DNA of 64,000 bases from Roseateles depolymerans. Lineage in GTDB: Bacteria > Pseudomonadota > Gammaproteobacteria > Burkholderiales > Burkholderiaceae_C. Made by a program: the position numbers and the translations under genes. The DNA lies in NCBI GenBank assembly GCA_003241055.1, contig QFOD01000011.1, positions 62,001 through 126,000 on the forward strand, in the 5' to 3' direction. Shown one piece after another: positions 33,720-42,249 of this stretch; the first letter of the stretch is position 1, and each line of letters opens with the position of its first letter. The notes under the pieces are model-generated. The model made no database searches, was not told the DNA's origin, and saw only the letters and a program-made list of their open reading frames with translations.

Positions 33720-33853
33720 GCACGGCATCTGCCGGGCTCCGTGGCGGAATGCGCAGATTGGGTGGGCCTCAAAGCGTGAAATGCACCATGAATCGCGCTT
33801 TGTTCTACAGTTCGCCACTGCCCGCCCTTTGGGCGTGACCACTGACCACCGCC

Positions 33854-34126
33854 ATGTCCGTCAACCTCAGCACCCCCTTGTCCGGCATTTCCGCGGCCAA
33901 TGAGCGTCTGCGGGCGTCTGCGGCCAATATCGCGAACCTGGCCGCGGCCAACCAGACGCGCAGCACGGCCGAGCCCACCAATGTGGACAAGGTGCCGCAA
34001 CGCGAGATCAACCCGGCCAACGAGGTGGTCGAGCAGCAGTCGGCGGCCTATGCGTTCGTCGCCAACCTGAAGGTGCTGCAGACCCAGATCAACACGACGG
34101 GCGCGTTGCTGGACATCAAGGCCTGA
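33854..34126 (+). CDS. Small flagellar basal-body rod-like protein
   Basis: A 90-residue protein with the N-terminal helix of FlgB/FlgC/FlgG rod proteins (SGISAANERLRASAANIANLA) and a matching C-terminal helix (NPANEVVEQQSAAYAFVANLKVLQTQINTTGALL). It lacks the middle domain; FlgB/FlgC are about 130-140 residues. No flagellar genes lie nearby. It could be a stand-alone member that polymerises through its helices or a reduced relic. A terminator follows 27 bases after the stop. Confidence 0.75.
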   Translation: MSVNLSTPLSGISAANERLRASAANIANLAAANQTRSTAEPTNVDKVPQREINPANEVVEQQSAAYAFVANLKVLQTQINTTGALLDIKA

Positions 34127-34153
34127 GCGGCCGCTGGCGCCCTCACCGAAACA

Positions 34154-34176
34154 AGCGGCCACAGGCCGCTTTTTTT
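34154..34176 (+). terminator. Intrinsic terminator after the small rod-like gene
   Basis: Stem AGCGGCC/GGCCGCT (34154-34160 with 34164-34170) with a 3-base loop and T7 at 34170-34176. Confidence 0.88.
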
Positions 34177-34396
34177 CATCTGCCAGCCGGCGGGCCAGTG
34201 TCCTTTTGAGCCATGCAGCGGCCTGCAGGCCACTCGGCCAGCAATTGCTCGCGCAGGGCCAGGGTTTCGGCGCGCTGGCTGGCCAGGCCGGCGGCCAGTT
34301 CGTCGATTTCCTTCAGCCGTTGATCCAGCGCAGCCAGCACGAGGTCTTGGGGCACGCCTTCGCTGCTCTGGGCAAACAGATGGCGCAACTGGTGCT
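34176..34396 (-). pseudogene. 3' remnant of a regulator gene, probably MerR-like
   Basis: The minus strand encodes about 70 residues ending at a stop, beginning near HQLRHLFAQSSEGVPQ and running through LAALDQRLKEIDELAAGLASQRAETLALREQLLAEW. The heptad pattern resembles the C-terminal dimerisation helix of MerR-type regulators. No start, helix-turn-helix or ribosome-binding site exists upstream: the sequence changes at about 34390-34400 to a gene read on the other strand. The family assignment is tentative; the truncation is clear. Confidence 0.6.
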
Positions 34397-34705
34397 GAGG
34401 CGGTGCTGGCCAGCGGTGTCGCGCTGGTCGGCCTGGGCACGGCGCTGGCGATGGCGCCGGACCTGCCGCGCCGCTGGCTGGCCGGCGAGGCGCTGGTGGC
34501 GCCGCGGCCTCAGGTAGGCTGGAAGGACAAGGCGATGGCCGGCCTGGCGACGATGGCGCTGGTGCGGCGACAGCTTCGTCTGCTGGCCTCGGGCCGCGAG
34601 ACGCCGGGCGAGGGTTCGCCGCTGTGGACCTTGCTGCTGGACCAGTGGCGGGCGCGGCGCCTGACCCGCCGCTACCGCGACTGGCGAAGCGCCCATCCGG
34701 CCTGA
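34391..34705 (+). pseudogene. 3' remnant of an NADH:flavin oxidoreductase (Old Yellow Enzyme family) gene
   Basis: The plus strand encodes about 105 residues that match the end of Old Yellow Enzyme-type oxidoreductases: AEAVLASGVALVGLGTALAMAPDLPRRWLAGE is the barrel's last strand-helix segment, followed by a C-terminal tail with DKAMAGLATMALVRRQL and LLLDQWRARRLTRRYRDW. The other 300 or so residues, including the FMN site and active site, are absent. The only start available is an internal GTG without SD. It abuts the remnant of a divergent regulator, suggesting one deletion removed both promoters and 5' ends. Confidence 0.65.
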
Positions 34706-34731
34706 ACCGGCGCCGTCGAGCCGGACCAGTC

Positions 34732-35139
34732 TCAGTCGGCGCTGGCCTCGTCCAGATGGAGGCGGGCAGGGCGCCCACCTGCGCTGCCGTGGGCCCAGTG
34801 AGCCGGCAGGCCGCGCAGCACGGTGCGAGCATCCAGCGACGCGATCGGCACCTCCAGATTGGCAGGAATGCGTTGATGCGCCAGCAGCGCCATGTAGCGC
34901 AGCGCCGAGACGCGCAGGAAAGAGGCGAAGTTGCCCACCGCCCCGCGCGCCTGCACGAGCTCGTCATGCAGTTTCTCGATGAGCTGAACGACGCTCATGC
35001 CGTCACGGGCGGCGATCTCCTCCAGCACCTCCCAATGCAGGTTCTCGAGCCGGATGCTGGTGATCACGCCGTGCAGCCGCACCGAGCGGGTCCGCGACTC
35101 GTAGGACTCGGGGTTGGCGCTGACGAAGACCTCGCACAT
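34732..35139 (-). CDS. Ribbon-helix-helix domain protein
   Basis: Small putative DNA-binding protein (135 residues). The segment SYESRTRSVRLHGVITSIRLENLHWEVLEEIAARDGMSVVQLIEKLHDEL (about 10-60) is typical of the RHH_4 group of ribbon-helix-helix proteins. A perfect GGAGGTGA lies before the ATG, so expression should be strong. The C-terminal 60 residues are less conserved. The target is unknown; the DJ-1/PfpI gene lies 31 bases upstream on the same strand, so the two may share a transcript. Confidence 0.82.
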   Translation of the reverse strand: MCEVFVSANPESYESRTRSVRLHGVITSIRLENLHWEVLEEIAARDGMSVVQLIEKLHDELVQARGAVGNFASFLRVSALRYMALLAHQRIPANLEVPIASLDARTVLRGLPAHWAHGSAGGRPARLHLDEASAD

Positions 35140-35170
35140 GGTTCACCTCCAACGGCGATTGTGCGTGGGT

Positions 35171-35749
35171 TCAGTGGCTGATGCGCGTGCCCAGCACGGT
35201 CAGGAACTGCGCGAGCCAGGCCGGGTGGGCGGGCCAGGCGGGCGCCGTGACCAGATTGCCGTCGGTGACGGCCTGATCCACCGGGATATCGGCATAGCTG
35301 GCGCCAGCCAACTCCACCTCGGCGGCGCAGGCCGGGTAGGCCGATACCTTCTTGCCGCGGATGATGCCGGCCGCGGCCAGCAGTTGGGCGCCGTGGCAGA
35401 TGGCAGCAACGGGCTTGCCGGCCTTGGCGAAATGCTGCACCAGCGGCAGCACGCCGCTCACCGTGCGCAGGTATTCGGGCGCGCGGCCGCCGGGGATGAC
35501 CAGGCCGTCGTAGTCCTCGGGCTTGACCGCGTCGAAGCTGGCGTTCAGCACGAAGCGGTGGCCGGGCTTCTCGGAGTAGGTCTGCGCGCCCTCGAAGTCG
35601 TGGATGGCGGTGAACACGAAGTCCCCGGCCTTCTTGCCCGGGCAGACCGCATCGACCTGATGACCCACGGCCAGCAAGGCCTGGAAGGGCACCATGATCT
35701 CGTAGTCCTCGACGTAGTCGCCCGCCAGCAGCAGCAGCTTCTTGCCCAT
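35171..35749 (-). CDS. DJ-1/PfpI family protein
   Basis: A 192-residue protein of the DJ-1/ThiJ/PfpI superfamily, with the nucleophile elbow [14 protein letters not shown] giving C118 and H119, and the [12 protein letters not shown] segment near 84-95. The family includes proteases, glyoxalases/deglycases and chaperones; this branch (short, PfpI-type) often relates to stress. AGGAGAC precedes the ATG. Residue E15 in VEDYE occupies the usual DJ-1 acidic position. Function cannot be narrowed further. Confidence 0.88.
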   Translation of the reverse strand: MGKKLLLLAGDYVEDYEIMVPFQALLAVGHQVDAVCPGKKAGDFVFTAIHDFEGAQTYSEKPGHRFVLNASFDAVKPEDYDGLVIPGGRAPEYLRTVSGVLPLVQHFAKAGKPVAAICHGAQLLAAAGIIRGKKVSAYPACAAEVELAGASYADIPVDQAVTDGNLVTAPAWPAHPAWLAQFLTVLGTRISH

Positions 35750-35831
35750 GCTTGTCTCCTTGTGTGAATGGAGCTTCGATTCTGAAAAGGGCGCAGCATC
35801 CTTGGGTAACAGCCGGTTATGCAGGGAGGCT

Positions 35832-36896
35832 TCAATCCAGCAGCCGGGCCGAGTCGACGATGCTGACGCCTTGCAGCTGGCCCAGCCAGTGATCGAACCA
35901 GGGTTTGTGGGAGGCGCCGACGATGCTCAGCACGCGCGCACCGGGCCGTTCGCGGAAGGTCTCGCGGATGTTGGCCACCATGCGCAGGTTGCGAATCTCC
36001 CAGCCGGCCACCCACCACTGCGGGTAGCGCTGCGGCGAGGGATCGCGCATGGCCGGGCTGACATTCGACTCGGCCAGGCGCCGCAGCACGTCGGGCCGGT
36101 TGAGCTGGCGGTACATGGGCAGCAGGTCGGGTGCCTGCTTGAGCGCCTGGGTCTGGGCCTCATCCCTTTTGGCCTGGGCGCTCTTGCGCTGCCAGGCCGC
36201 CTGCAGCTGGGCCCAGAAAACCCTCTCCTCCTCACCCTCGACCTCGATGAAGTCGCCCGTGTGGTTGTCGATCGCGTGGACGCGCTCCAGCCCCAGCCGC
36301 GCGGCCAGGCGGGCGCCGATCAGCAGGCTCTCGTCGTTCTGGCCTGCAAGTTTGGCCAGCTGTTCGACCAGTGCCGCATCGAGCGAGTCGCCGGCCACGC
36401 GCTCCGCAGGCGGTAGTCGCAGCCACTGCACCAGTGCAGACGGCGTGTCGCCCGAGGCCAGGAAGAGTGCGGCGAGCCCGCGGCGTTGTGCCGGCGTGGG
36501 CTGGGCGGGCCAGGTCTTGAGCGTCTTCTCGATCGCCTGCAGTGCAGCCGGGACTTCCAGCCCGGTGGCGGCTTTCGCTGCGTCCGTCTTGGGGCAGTTG
36601 TAGCCGTCGCCATATTTCCCGGGCCGGCGCTTTACCAGATCGCACTCCGCCGGCGGCTGCAGCTCGACGGTGATGATCTCCGGCTTGAAGCGGGCGAGCC
36701 GCTGCATCAGCGGCTCCAGCGCGTTGGCGTCGAAGCCGGCGGGCATGCTGCGCAGATGGGCGGTGGCCAGCACCAGCACCTGGGCGCGGGAGCCGACCAT
36801 GCCGCGGTCCAGTCCGGCGAGATCGTCTCGGGCCAGCGCGCTCAGCGGCAGCGCCAGTGCGAGCAGGGTCAGGTGGTGACATCGGGGCAGGCGCAT
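35832..36896 (-). CDS. DUF5694 exported protein (TraB/EreA-like fold)
   Basis: Protein of 354 residues with a signal peptide ([22 protein letters not shown]). The motifs [45 protein letters not shown] and [19 protein letters not shown] match DUF5694, which shares the histidine/glutamate layout of the TraB/GumN/erythromycin-esterase superfamily. Those residues may bind a metal. The start was set after a 43-residue upstream extension that lacks a signal peptide and has no SD. The role is unknown. Confidence 0.8.
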   Translation of the reverse strand: MRLPRCHHLTLLALALPLSALARDDLAGLDRGMVGSRAQVLVLATAHLRSMPAGFDANALEPLMQRLARFKPEIITVELQPPAECDLVKRRPGKYGDGYNCPKTDAAKAATGLEVPAALQAIEKTLKTWPAQPTPAQRRGLAALFLASGDTPSALVQWLRLPPAERVAGDSLDAALVEQLAKLAGQNDESLLIGARLAARLGLERVHAIDNHTGDFIEVEGEEERVFWAQLQAAWQRKSAQAKRDEAQTQALKQAPDLLPMYRQLNRPDVLRRLAESNVSPAMRDPSPQRYPQWWVAGWEIRNLRMVANIRETFRERPGARVLSIVGASHKPWFDHWLGQLQGVSIVDSARLLD

Positions 36897-37025
36897 CGGT
36901 CGCTCCAGTGCGGGGTGGTTGCAAAACGGCGATTCTTCCGAGCGGCTGCTCGCGTCGTCGTCCTGGATGCGACGGAGTGCAGCCTGGTGGGCATGGCCTG
37001 CAACGAGGGGCATTCGTGCTGGCAC

Positions 37026-37058
37026 AAAAAAGCCCGCCGGGCTTGCGCTCGGCGGGCT
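37026..37058 (-). terminator. Intrinsic terminator of acnB
   Basis: A 9-bp perfect stem AGCCCGCCG/CGGCGGGCT (37050-37058 with 37031-37039), loop of 10 bases, followed on the minus strand by T6 (37026-37031). Confidence 0.92.
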
Positions 37059-37090
37059 GCGTGGGGCGAGGCCTCAGGTTCAGTCTCAGC

Positions 37091-39688
37091 TCAGGCGGTC
37101 ACGCTCTTGGCCGCGTCCGCGTATTCCTCGATCTGGTCGAAGTTCATGTAGCGGTAGACGCTGGCCTTGTCCGCGTCGATGACGCCCATCTCCTTCAGGT
37201 ACTCCTCCTTGGTCGGCAGGCGGCCCAGGCGGGACGCGATGGCCGACAACTCGGCCGAGCCCAGGAACACGTTGGTGTTCTTGCCCAGACGGTTGGGGAA
37301 GTTGCGGGTGGAGGTGGAGATCACGGTCGCGCCTTCGCGCACCTGGGCCTGGTTGCCCATGCATAGCGAACAGCCCGGCATTTCGGTGCGCGCACCGGCC
37401 GTGCCAAAGGCGGCGTAGTGGCCTTCCTTGATCAGTTCGCTCTGGTCCATCTTGGTCGGCGGGGCGACCCACAGCTTGACCGGGATGTCGCGCTGGCCGC
37501 CCAGCAGCTTGGCCGCGGCGCGGAAGTGGCCGATGTTGGTCATGCACGAACCGATGAAGGCCTCGTCGATCTTGGTGCCGGCGACTTCGGACAGGAACTT
37601 GGCGTCGTCCGGGTCGTTGGGGCAGCAGACGATGGGCTCGGTGATGTCGGCCAGGTCGATCTCGATCACCGCGGCGTATTCGGCGTCCTTGTCGGCTTCC
37701 AGCAGCTCGGGCTTGGCCAGCCAGGCCTCGACCTTCTCGATGCGGCGGGCCAGCGTCTTCGCGTCGGAATAGCCGTCGGCGATCATGTTCTTCATCAGCA
37801 CGACGTTGCTGGTGAGGTATTCCTTGATCGGTGCCGGGTTCAGCTTGATCGTGCAGCCGGCGGCCGAGCGCTCGGCGGAGGCATCGCTCAGTTCAAACGC
37901 TTGCTCCACCTTCAGGTCGGGCAGACCCTCGATTTCCAGGATGCGGCCCGAGAAGATGTTCTTCTTGCCGGCCTTGGCGACCGTCAGCAGGCCGGCCTTG
38001 ATGGCGTACAGCGGGATGGCATGCACGAGGTCACGCAGCGTGACGCCGGGCTGCATCTCGCCCTTGAAGCGCACCAGCACCGATTCCGGCATGTCCAGCG
38101 GCATCACGCCGGTGGCGGCGCCGAAGGCGACAAGACCCGACCCTGCGGGGAAGGAGATGCCGATGGGGAAGCGGGTGTGTGAGTCGCCGCCGGTGCCGAC
38201 GGTGTCGGGCAGCAGCAGGCGGTTCAGCCAGCTGTGGATCACGCCATCGCCCGGGCGCAGGGCCACGCCGCCGCGGTTGCTGATGAAGGCGGGCAGTTCG
38301 CGGTGGGTCTTCACATCCACCGGCTTGGGGTAGGCGGCGGTGTGGCAGAAGGACTGCATGACCATGTCGGCCGAGAAGCCCAGGCAGGCCAGGTCCTTCA
38401 GCTCGTCGCGGGTCATCGGGCCGGTGGTGTCCTGCGAGCCGACCGTGGTCATCTTGGGTTCGCAGTAGGTGCCCGGACGCACGCCCTGGCCTTCCGGCAG
38501 GCCGACCGCGCGGCCCACCATCTTCTGCGCCAGCGTGAAGCCGGCCTTGGATTCGGCGGGGGCTTGCGGCAGGCGGAACAGCGTGGAGGCGGGCAGGCCC
38601 AGGAACTCGCGGGCCTTGGCCGTCAGTGAGCGGCCGATGATGAGGTTGATACGGCCGCCGGCGCGCACCTCGTCGAACAGCACGTCGCTCTTGAGCTTGA
38701 ACTCGGCGACGGTTTCGCCGTTCTTCACCAGCTTGCCGTCATAGGGCAGCACGTCGATGACGTCGCCCATCTCCAGCTTGCTGACGTCCACTTCGATGGG
38801 CAGCGAGCCCGAGTCTTCCTGCGTGTTGAAGAAGATGGGGGCGATCTTGCCGCCCAGCGTGACGCCGCCGAAACGCTTGTTCGGCACAAACGGGATGTCC
38901 TGGCCGGTGGCCCAGATCACCGAGTTGGTGGCGGACTTGCGGCTGGAGCCGGTGCCGACCACGTCGCCCACGTAGGCCACGAGGTTGCCCTTCTTCTTCA
39001 GGTCCTCGATGAACTGCATCGGGCCGCGCTTGCCGTCTTCCTCGGGCTTGAAGGCCGCGTCGGGGCGGGTGTTCTTCAGCATCGCCAGGTAGTGCAGCGG
39101 GATGTCCGGGCGGCTCCAGGCGTCGGGCGCGGGCGACAGGTCGTCGGTGTTGGTCTCGCCAGGCACCTTGAAGACGGTGACGGTGATCTTCTTCTCGACC
39201 TCGGGGCGCGAGGTGAACCACTCGGCGTCGGCCCAGCTCTGCATCACGGCCTTGGCCTTGGCGTTGCCCGCCTTGGCCTTGGCTGCGACGTCGTTGAAGT
39301 AGTCGAACATCAGCAGGGTCTTCTTCAGGCCCTGAGCTGCAACGTCGGCAACGCCGGCATCGGCATCGTCCAGCAGTTCGATCAGCGGATGGACGTTGTA
39401 GCCGCCCACCATGGTGCCCAGCAGTTCGGTGGCCTTGGCCCGGGAGATCAGGCCGACCGCGATGTCGCCATGTGCGACGGCGGCCAGGAACGAGGCCTTG
39501 ACCTTGGCCGCGTCGTCCACGCCCGGCGGCACGCGGTGGGTCAGCAGGTCCAGCAGGAAGGCGTCTTCACCGGCCGGCGGGTTCTTGATCAGCTCGATCA
39601 GCTCGGCGACCTGCTTGGCATCCAGCGGCAGGGGCGGAATGCCCAGCGCGGCGCGCTCGGCGGCATGTTGGCGATAAGCGGTCAGCAT
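37091..39688 (-). CDS. acnB: Aconitate hydratase B (bifunctional with 2-methylisocitrate dehydratase)
   Basis: TCA-cycle enzyme converting citrate to isocitrate (865 residues). The N-terminal HEAT-like domain ([21 protein letters not shown]), the swivel domain and the catalytic core are in AcnB order. 4Fe-4S ligands are the Cys in [13 protein letters not shown] and the CxxC of [17 protein letters not shown] lies 6 bases before the ATG. The start is only 17 bases after the vapC stop on the same strand; no other promoter space is visible, so vapBC-acnB may share a transcript. It ends at a strong terminator. Confidence 0.96.
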   Translation of the reverse strand: MLTAYRQHAAERAALGIPPLPLDAKQVAELIELIKNPPAGEDAFLLDLLTHRVPPGVDDAAKVKASFLAAVAHGDIAVGLISRAKATELLGTMVGGYNVHPLIELLDDADAGVADVAAQGLKKTLLMFDYFNDVAAKAKAGNAKAKAVMQSWADAEWFTSRPEVEKKITVTVFKVPGETNTDDLSPAPDAWSRPDIPLHYLAMLKNTRPDAAFKPEEDGKRGPMQFIEDLKKKGNLVAYVGDVVGTGSSRKSATNSVIWATGQDIPFVPNKRFGGVTLGGKIAPIFFNTQEDSGSLPIEVDVSKLEMGDVIDVLPYDGKLVKNGETVAEFKLKSDVLFDEVRAGGRINLIIGRSLTAKAREFLGLPASTLFRLPQAPAESKAGFTLAQKMVGRAVGLPEGQGVRPGTYCEPKMTTVGSQDTTGPMTRDELKDLACLGFSADMVMQSFCHTAAYPKPVDVKTHRELPAFISNRGGVALRPGDGVIHSWLNRLLLPDTVGTGGDSHTRFPIGISFPAGSGLVAFGAATGVMPLDMPESVLVRFKGEMQPGVTLRDLVHAIPLYAIKAGLLTVAKAGKKNIFSGRILEIEGLPDLKVEQAFELSDASAERSAAGCTIKLNPAPIKEYLTSNVVLMKNMIADGYSDAKTLARRIEKVEAWLAKPELLEADKDAEYAAVIEIDLADITEPIVCCPNDPDDAKFLSEVAGTKIDEAFIGSCMTNIGHFRAAAKLLGGQRDIPVKLWVAPPTKMDQSELIKEGHYAAFGTAGARTEMPGCSLCMGNQAQVREGATVISTSTRNFPNRLGKNTNVFLGSAELSAIASRLGRLPTKEEYLKEMGVIDADKASVYRYMNFDQIEEYADAAKSVTA

Positions 39689-39705
39689 GGTGTTCTCCTT
39701 TGAAG

Positions 39706-40134
39706 TCATGCGCTGCTGGCCCCAGGCACGATGAGCTTGAGGCCTTTGAAGTAGTCGCGGAAAAAACTGTCGTCGCGGGTGATCAGGCCCTGGCATTGCA
39801 GCAGGGCATGGGCGCCGATCAGGAAGTCGGGCACGGCGCGGGAGCCGAGGGCGGCCGACGCCGCGCCGGCGCGCCGTTCCTTGTAGCGGCGCTGCATCTC
39901 GCCGGCGCGCACGGCGGCACGGGATTCGATGGGCGAGTAGACGATGCCGACTTCCTCCAGCGCGTCCAGCAGCTCGGCGCCGAAGCCCAGGCCGGACACG
40001 ACCTCGCTGAGCACCACGTCGCAGGCCACGACCGGGCCGCGCGACAGCGCCTGGCGCAGGCAGTCCTCGGCCGCTTCGGCGCGGGCATCACCGCCGAGCA
40101 GGTCGATCAGCACGGAGGAGTCGATGGCGATCAC
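39706..40134 (-). CDS. vapC: VapC-type PIN-domain toxin
   Basis: Ribonuclease toxin of 142 residues with the PIN acidic residues D5 ([13 protein letters not shown]), E44 ([10 protein letters not shown]), D near 102 ([11 protein letters not shown]) and D near 120 ([13 protein letters not shown]). VapC relatives cut tRNA or rRNA. It overlaps the antitoxin gene by 4 bases (ATGA), the standard VapBC arrangement, and is followed 17 bases later by acnB on the same strand, which is unusual. The RNA target is unknown. Confidence in the family is high. Confidence 0.9.
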   Translation of the reverse strand: MIAIDSSVLIDLLGGDARAEAAEDCLRQALSRGPVVACDVVLSEVVSGLGFGAELLDALEEVGIVYSPIESRAAVRAGEMQRRYKERRAGAASAALGSRAVPDFLIGAHALLQCQGLITRDDSFFRDYFKGLKLIVPGASSA

Positions 40135-40376
40135 AGGTCCACCGGATCGCCGGGGGCACGGCCCCGCAGTTCGCGCATCACGTCATCGGTGCTGGTGCCC
40201 TCGGGCAGCTTGAAGCGGCCGCGCAGCTTGGCCAGCGCGTCATCGACGTTCTTGCGCAGGATGATGCGGCCACCGTCCAGCTCGACCTTGAGCACGCTGC
40301 CCTTGGTGAGCCCCAGCGCGTCACGGACGGCCTTGGGCAGGGTGATCTGCCCGCGCTCGGCTACGGTGGCTTCCAT
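40131..40376 (-). CDS. vapB: AbrB/MazE-type antitoxin of the VapBC pair
   Basis: An 81-residue swapped-hairpin DNA-binding protein (EATVAERGQITLPKAVRDALGLTKGSVLKVELDGGRIIL at residues 2-40), the antitoxin of the VapC above. The C-terminal half (KLRGRFKLPEGTSTDDVMREL) likely wraps the toxin. The start was chosen at MEATVAERG, with AGGAG 7 bases upstream; the longer frame upstream has no domain. It probably represses its own operon through the TATGCAT repeats at 40421-40441. Confidence 0.9.
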   Translation of the reverse strand: MEATVAERGQITLPKAVRDALGLTKGSVLKVELDGGRIILRKNVDDALAKLRGRFKLPEGTSTDDVMRELRGRAPGDPVDL

Positions 40377-40420
40377 GAGGCGCTCCTGTGACGTCGGTCT
40401 GCACGCTTTGGTGCAGCCGG

Positions 40421-40441
40421 TATGCATCAAAAAGTATGCAT
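40421..40441. promoter_or_regulatory. Candidate VapB operator: two TATGCAT sites
   Basis: TATGCAT occurs at 40421-40427 and 40435-40441 (14 bases centre to centre), 45-65 bases upstream of vapB. ATGCAT is itself palindromic. Paired sites like this suit dimeric AbrB-type antitoxins. Confidence 0.6.
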
Positions 40442-40463
40442 TGATTCTACGTACTGAAGCCCC

Positions 40464-40498
40464 AAAAAACAAACCGCGCCGGATACCGGCGCGGTTTG
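40464..40498 (-). terminator. Intrinsic terminator before the vapBC operon
   Basis: A 13-bp perfect stem (40470-40482 with 40486-40498) and 3-base loop, followed on the minus strand by T6 (40464-40469). It ends the hypothetical gene at 40519-41046 and insulates vapBC. Confidence 0.93.
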
Positions 40499-40518
40499 CT
40501 CGGGAATGCCGTGGAGGC

Positions 40519-41046
40519 TCAGCGGGCGGCCGGTGCGGAGATGCCCAGACCGCTGTTGACCGCTTCCGGGTTGGCGGCGGCCGCGGCACGGGCCTCGGCC
40601 ATCAGGCGGGCCTGCTCGGGGTGCACGCAGTCGTCCACGAGGCGTTGGCCGATCTTGGTGTCCAGCAGCATGGACTTGTTGGCGATCTGGATCATCAGCG
40701 TGCGGCCGGTCACATCCTCCAGGCGCAGCGCGCCGGTCGACGACAGCACGGGCTTCATCGTCAGCACCTGCTTCTGGAAGCTCACGTCGATGTAACCCGG
40801 CGTCTTGGGGTTGGCAGCGATGTGTACGGTCTGCTTGGCCTCGCAGGCGTAGTCGCCCAGGTAGGCGCGTTGCGCGGCTGCCAGTTGCTCGTCGCTGGCG
40901 GCTTCAAGAACGGGTTCCGGCGCGGGCGCGGGCTGCTTCTTGGCGACGGCGCGCGGGTGCTTGACCGACGGGCTGGCCATCGCGTGCTGGAGGGGCAGGG
41001 CCGCGCACAGGATCAGGGCGGCGGCTTGGAGGGGGCGTTTCAGCAT
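40519..41046 (-). CDS. Exported hypothetical protein, possibly MliC-like
   Basis: A 175-residue protein with a signal peptide (LKRPLQAAALILCAALPLQHAMA) and a Pro/Ala-rich linker, then a domain with LGDYACEAKQTVHIAANPKTPGYIDVSF and LLDTKIGQRLVDDCVHPEQ containing two cysteines that could pair. The YxC start and the small beta-rich domain resemble MliC-type lysozyme inhibitors but the conserved SASGxRY motif is not clear. The C-terminal 25 residues are Ala-rich. I do not recognise a firm family. AGGA lies 8 bases before the chosen ATG. Confidence 0.65.
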   Translation of the reverse strand: MLKRPLQAAALILCAALPLQHAMASPSVKHPRAVAKKQPAPAPEPVLEAASDEQLAAAQRAYLGDYACEAKQTVHIAANPKTPGYIDVSFQKQVLTMKPVLSSTGALRLEDVTGRTLMIQIANKSMLLDTKIGQRLVDDCVHPEQARLMAEARAAAAANPEAVNSGLGISAPAAR

Positions 41047-41155
41047 GGGTTCAATCCTGCGTAGGGAGGCCAAATCGGGCGGCCCGCATCATGGCGGCAG
41101 GTCGTGCCCGACGAAGTGAGCAGATGTGTCTGATTGTCGAAGCAGTCGGGCTGCA

Positions 41156-42169
41156 TCAAAGTGGTGCTTTACCTGAGTTTTGGGTAAAGAAGGCTTGCCG
41201 TGCCGCATCGGGCAGCGCACGGCCGGTGGCGGCGGCGCGTTCCAGCACGGTCCAGAAATAGCGGTAGCTGGCGCGGTCGTGCAGGCGATCCCTGAAGGAC
41301 GTGGGTGCCCAGCCGGCCGCCTGCGCGGCCAGCAACAGTTCGCTGGCTTCGGCGATGTCCTCATCGGCGGGTGCAAAGGCCTCGACGATGGGCAGGATCT
41401 GGTCCGGGTGGATGCTCCACATGCGCGTGTAGCCCAGTTCGCTGGCGGCTCGTCTGGCGGCAGCGGCCAGCCGTTCGCGATCACGGAATTCGGTGACCAC
41501 GCAGTGCGAAGGCGTCTTGCCATAGGCGTGGGCCGCCGCCGACACCTCCAGCTTGGCGCGCAGCACCAGCGGATGCTGGAACTGGCCGGGCAACTCCATC
41601 GCGCTCTTGGGAATGGCGCCCTGATGGGCCGACACGAAGTCCATCAGGCCGAAGGACAGCGACTCGATGCGAGGGTGCGCCGCGATGCGGAAGGCATCGC
41701 GCAGCGCGCCGTGGGTTTCGATCAGTGTCTGCAGCGGCAGCAGCGGCCGGCCGTGGTGGGTGCAGGTGGCGTCGATGAAGGCCGCGGCACGTTCCACATC
41801 CTCGGCGCTGTCGGGCTTGGGCAGCATCAGATAGGCCAGCCGGTGGCCTGCGCGCGCAATCAGCGTGTCGACGTCGGCCTCGAAGGCCGGGTGTCCCCAG
41901 GGATGGACGCGAGCGCCGACGCGACCGAAGCGATTGGCATCGCTGGTGGCCAGCTCGGCCATCAGCAGCGCATGCTCGGCCTCGCCGCCGACGGGCGCGC
42001 CGTCCTCCGCGTCCAGCGTGATGTCAAACACCGGGCCGAGCTCGGCCTGAAGGGCCAGGCTCTTGCGCATGCGGGCTTCGACGCCGCAGTAGTGATCCAC
42101 CACCGGCAGGCGAGGGCGCAGTGCCTCCTGGCCGAACAGGGCGTCGCGGGGATGAGAGGTTGAGGGCAT
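41156..42169 (-). CDS. HpcH/HpaI aldolase/citrate lyase family protein (CitE-like)
   Basis: TIM-barrel carbon-carbon lyase or CoA ester lyase of 337 residues. Motifs are the FDITLDAEDGAPVG metal/substrate segment (about 49-62), ARVHPWGHPAFEADVD near 90, LQTLIETHGALRDA near 150 and SLSFGLMDFVSAHQGA near 175. The family includes malyl-CoA and citramalyl-CoA lyases and CitE. A GTG start three codons upstream is also possible. A terminator separates it from mdh, so it is not part of that operon. The acid-CoA substrate is open, though a place next to TCA genes fits. Confidence 0.82.
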   Translation of the reverse strand: MPSTSHPRDALFGQEALRPRLPVVDHYCGVEARMRKSLALQAELGPVFDITLDAEDGAPVGGEAEHALLMAELATSDANRFGRVGARVHPWGHPAFEADVDTLIARAGHRLAYLMLPKPDSAEDVERAAAFIDATCTHHGRPLLPLQTLIETHGALRDAFRIAAHPRIESLSFGLMDFVSAHQGAIPKSAMELPGQFQHPLVLRAKLEVSAAAHAYGKTPSHCVVTEFRDRERLAAAARRAASELGYTRMWSIHPDQILPIVEAFAPADEDIAEASELLLAAQAAGWAPTSFRDRLHDRASYRYFWTVLERAAATGRALPDAARQAFFTQNSGKAPL

Positions 42170-42182
42170 CACGGTCACGGCG

Positions 42183-42213
42183 AAAAAAGAAAACGGGCCT
42201 CAGCGAGGCCCGT
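42183..42213 (-). terminator. Intrinsic terminator of mdh
   Basis: A 9-bp perfect stem ACGGGCCTC/GAGGCCCGT (42193-42201 with 42205-42213) and 3-base loop, followed on the minus strand by TTTTCTTTTTT. Confidence 0.93.
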
Positions 42214-42249
42214 CGATTCTGGCGTCAGTGCGTCATGCGCACGCCGGCA

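Noticed and set aside
34206..34967. Longer open frames on both strands over the 34.2-35.0 kb region
   Set aside because: The frames continue past the apparent breakpoint only as shadows of the opposite-strand remnant or of the ribbon-helix-helix gene; only the parts with family similarity were kept as remnants.
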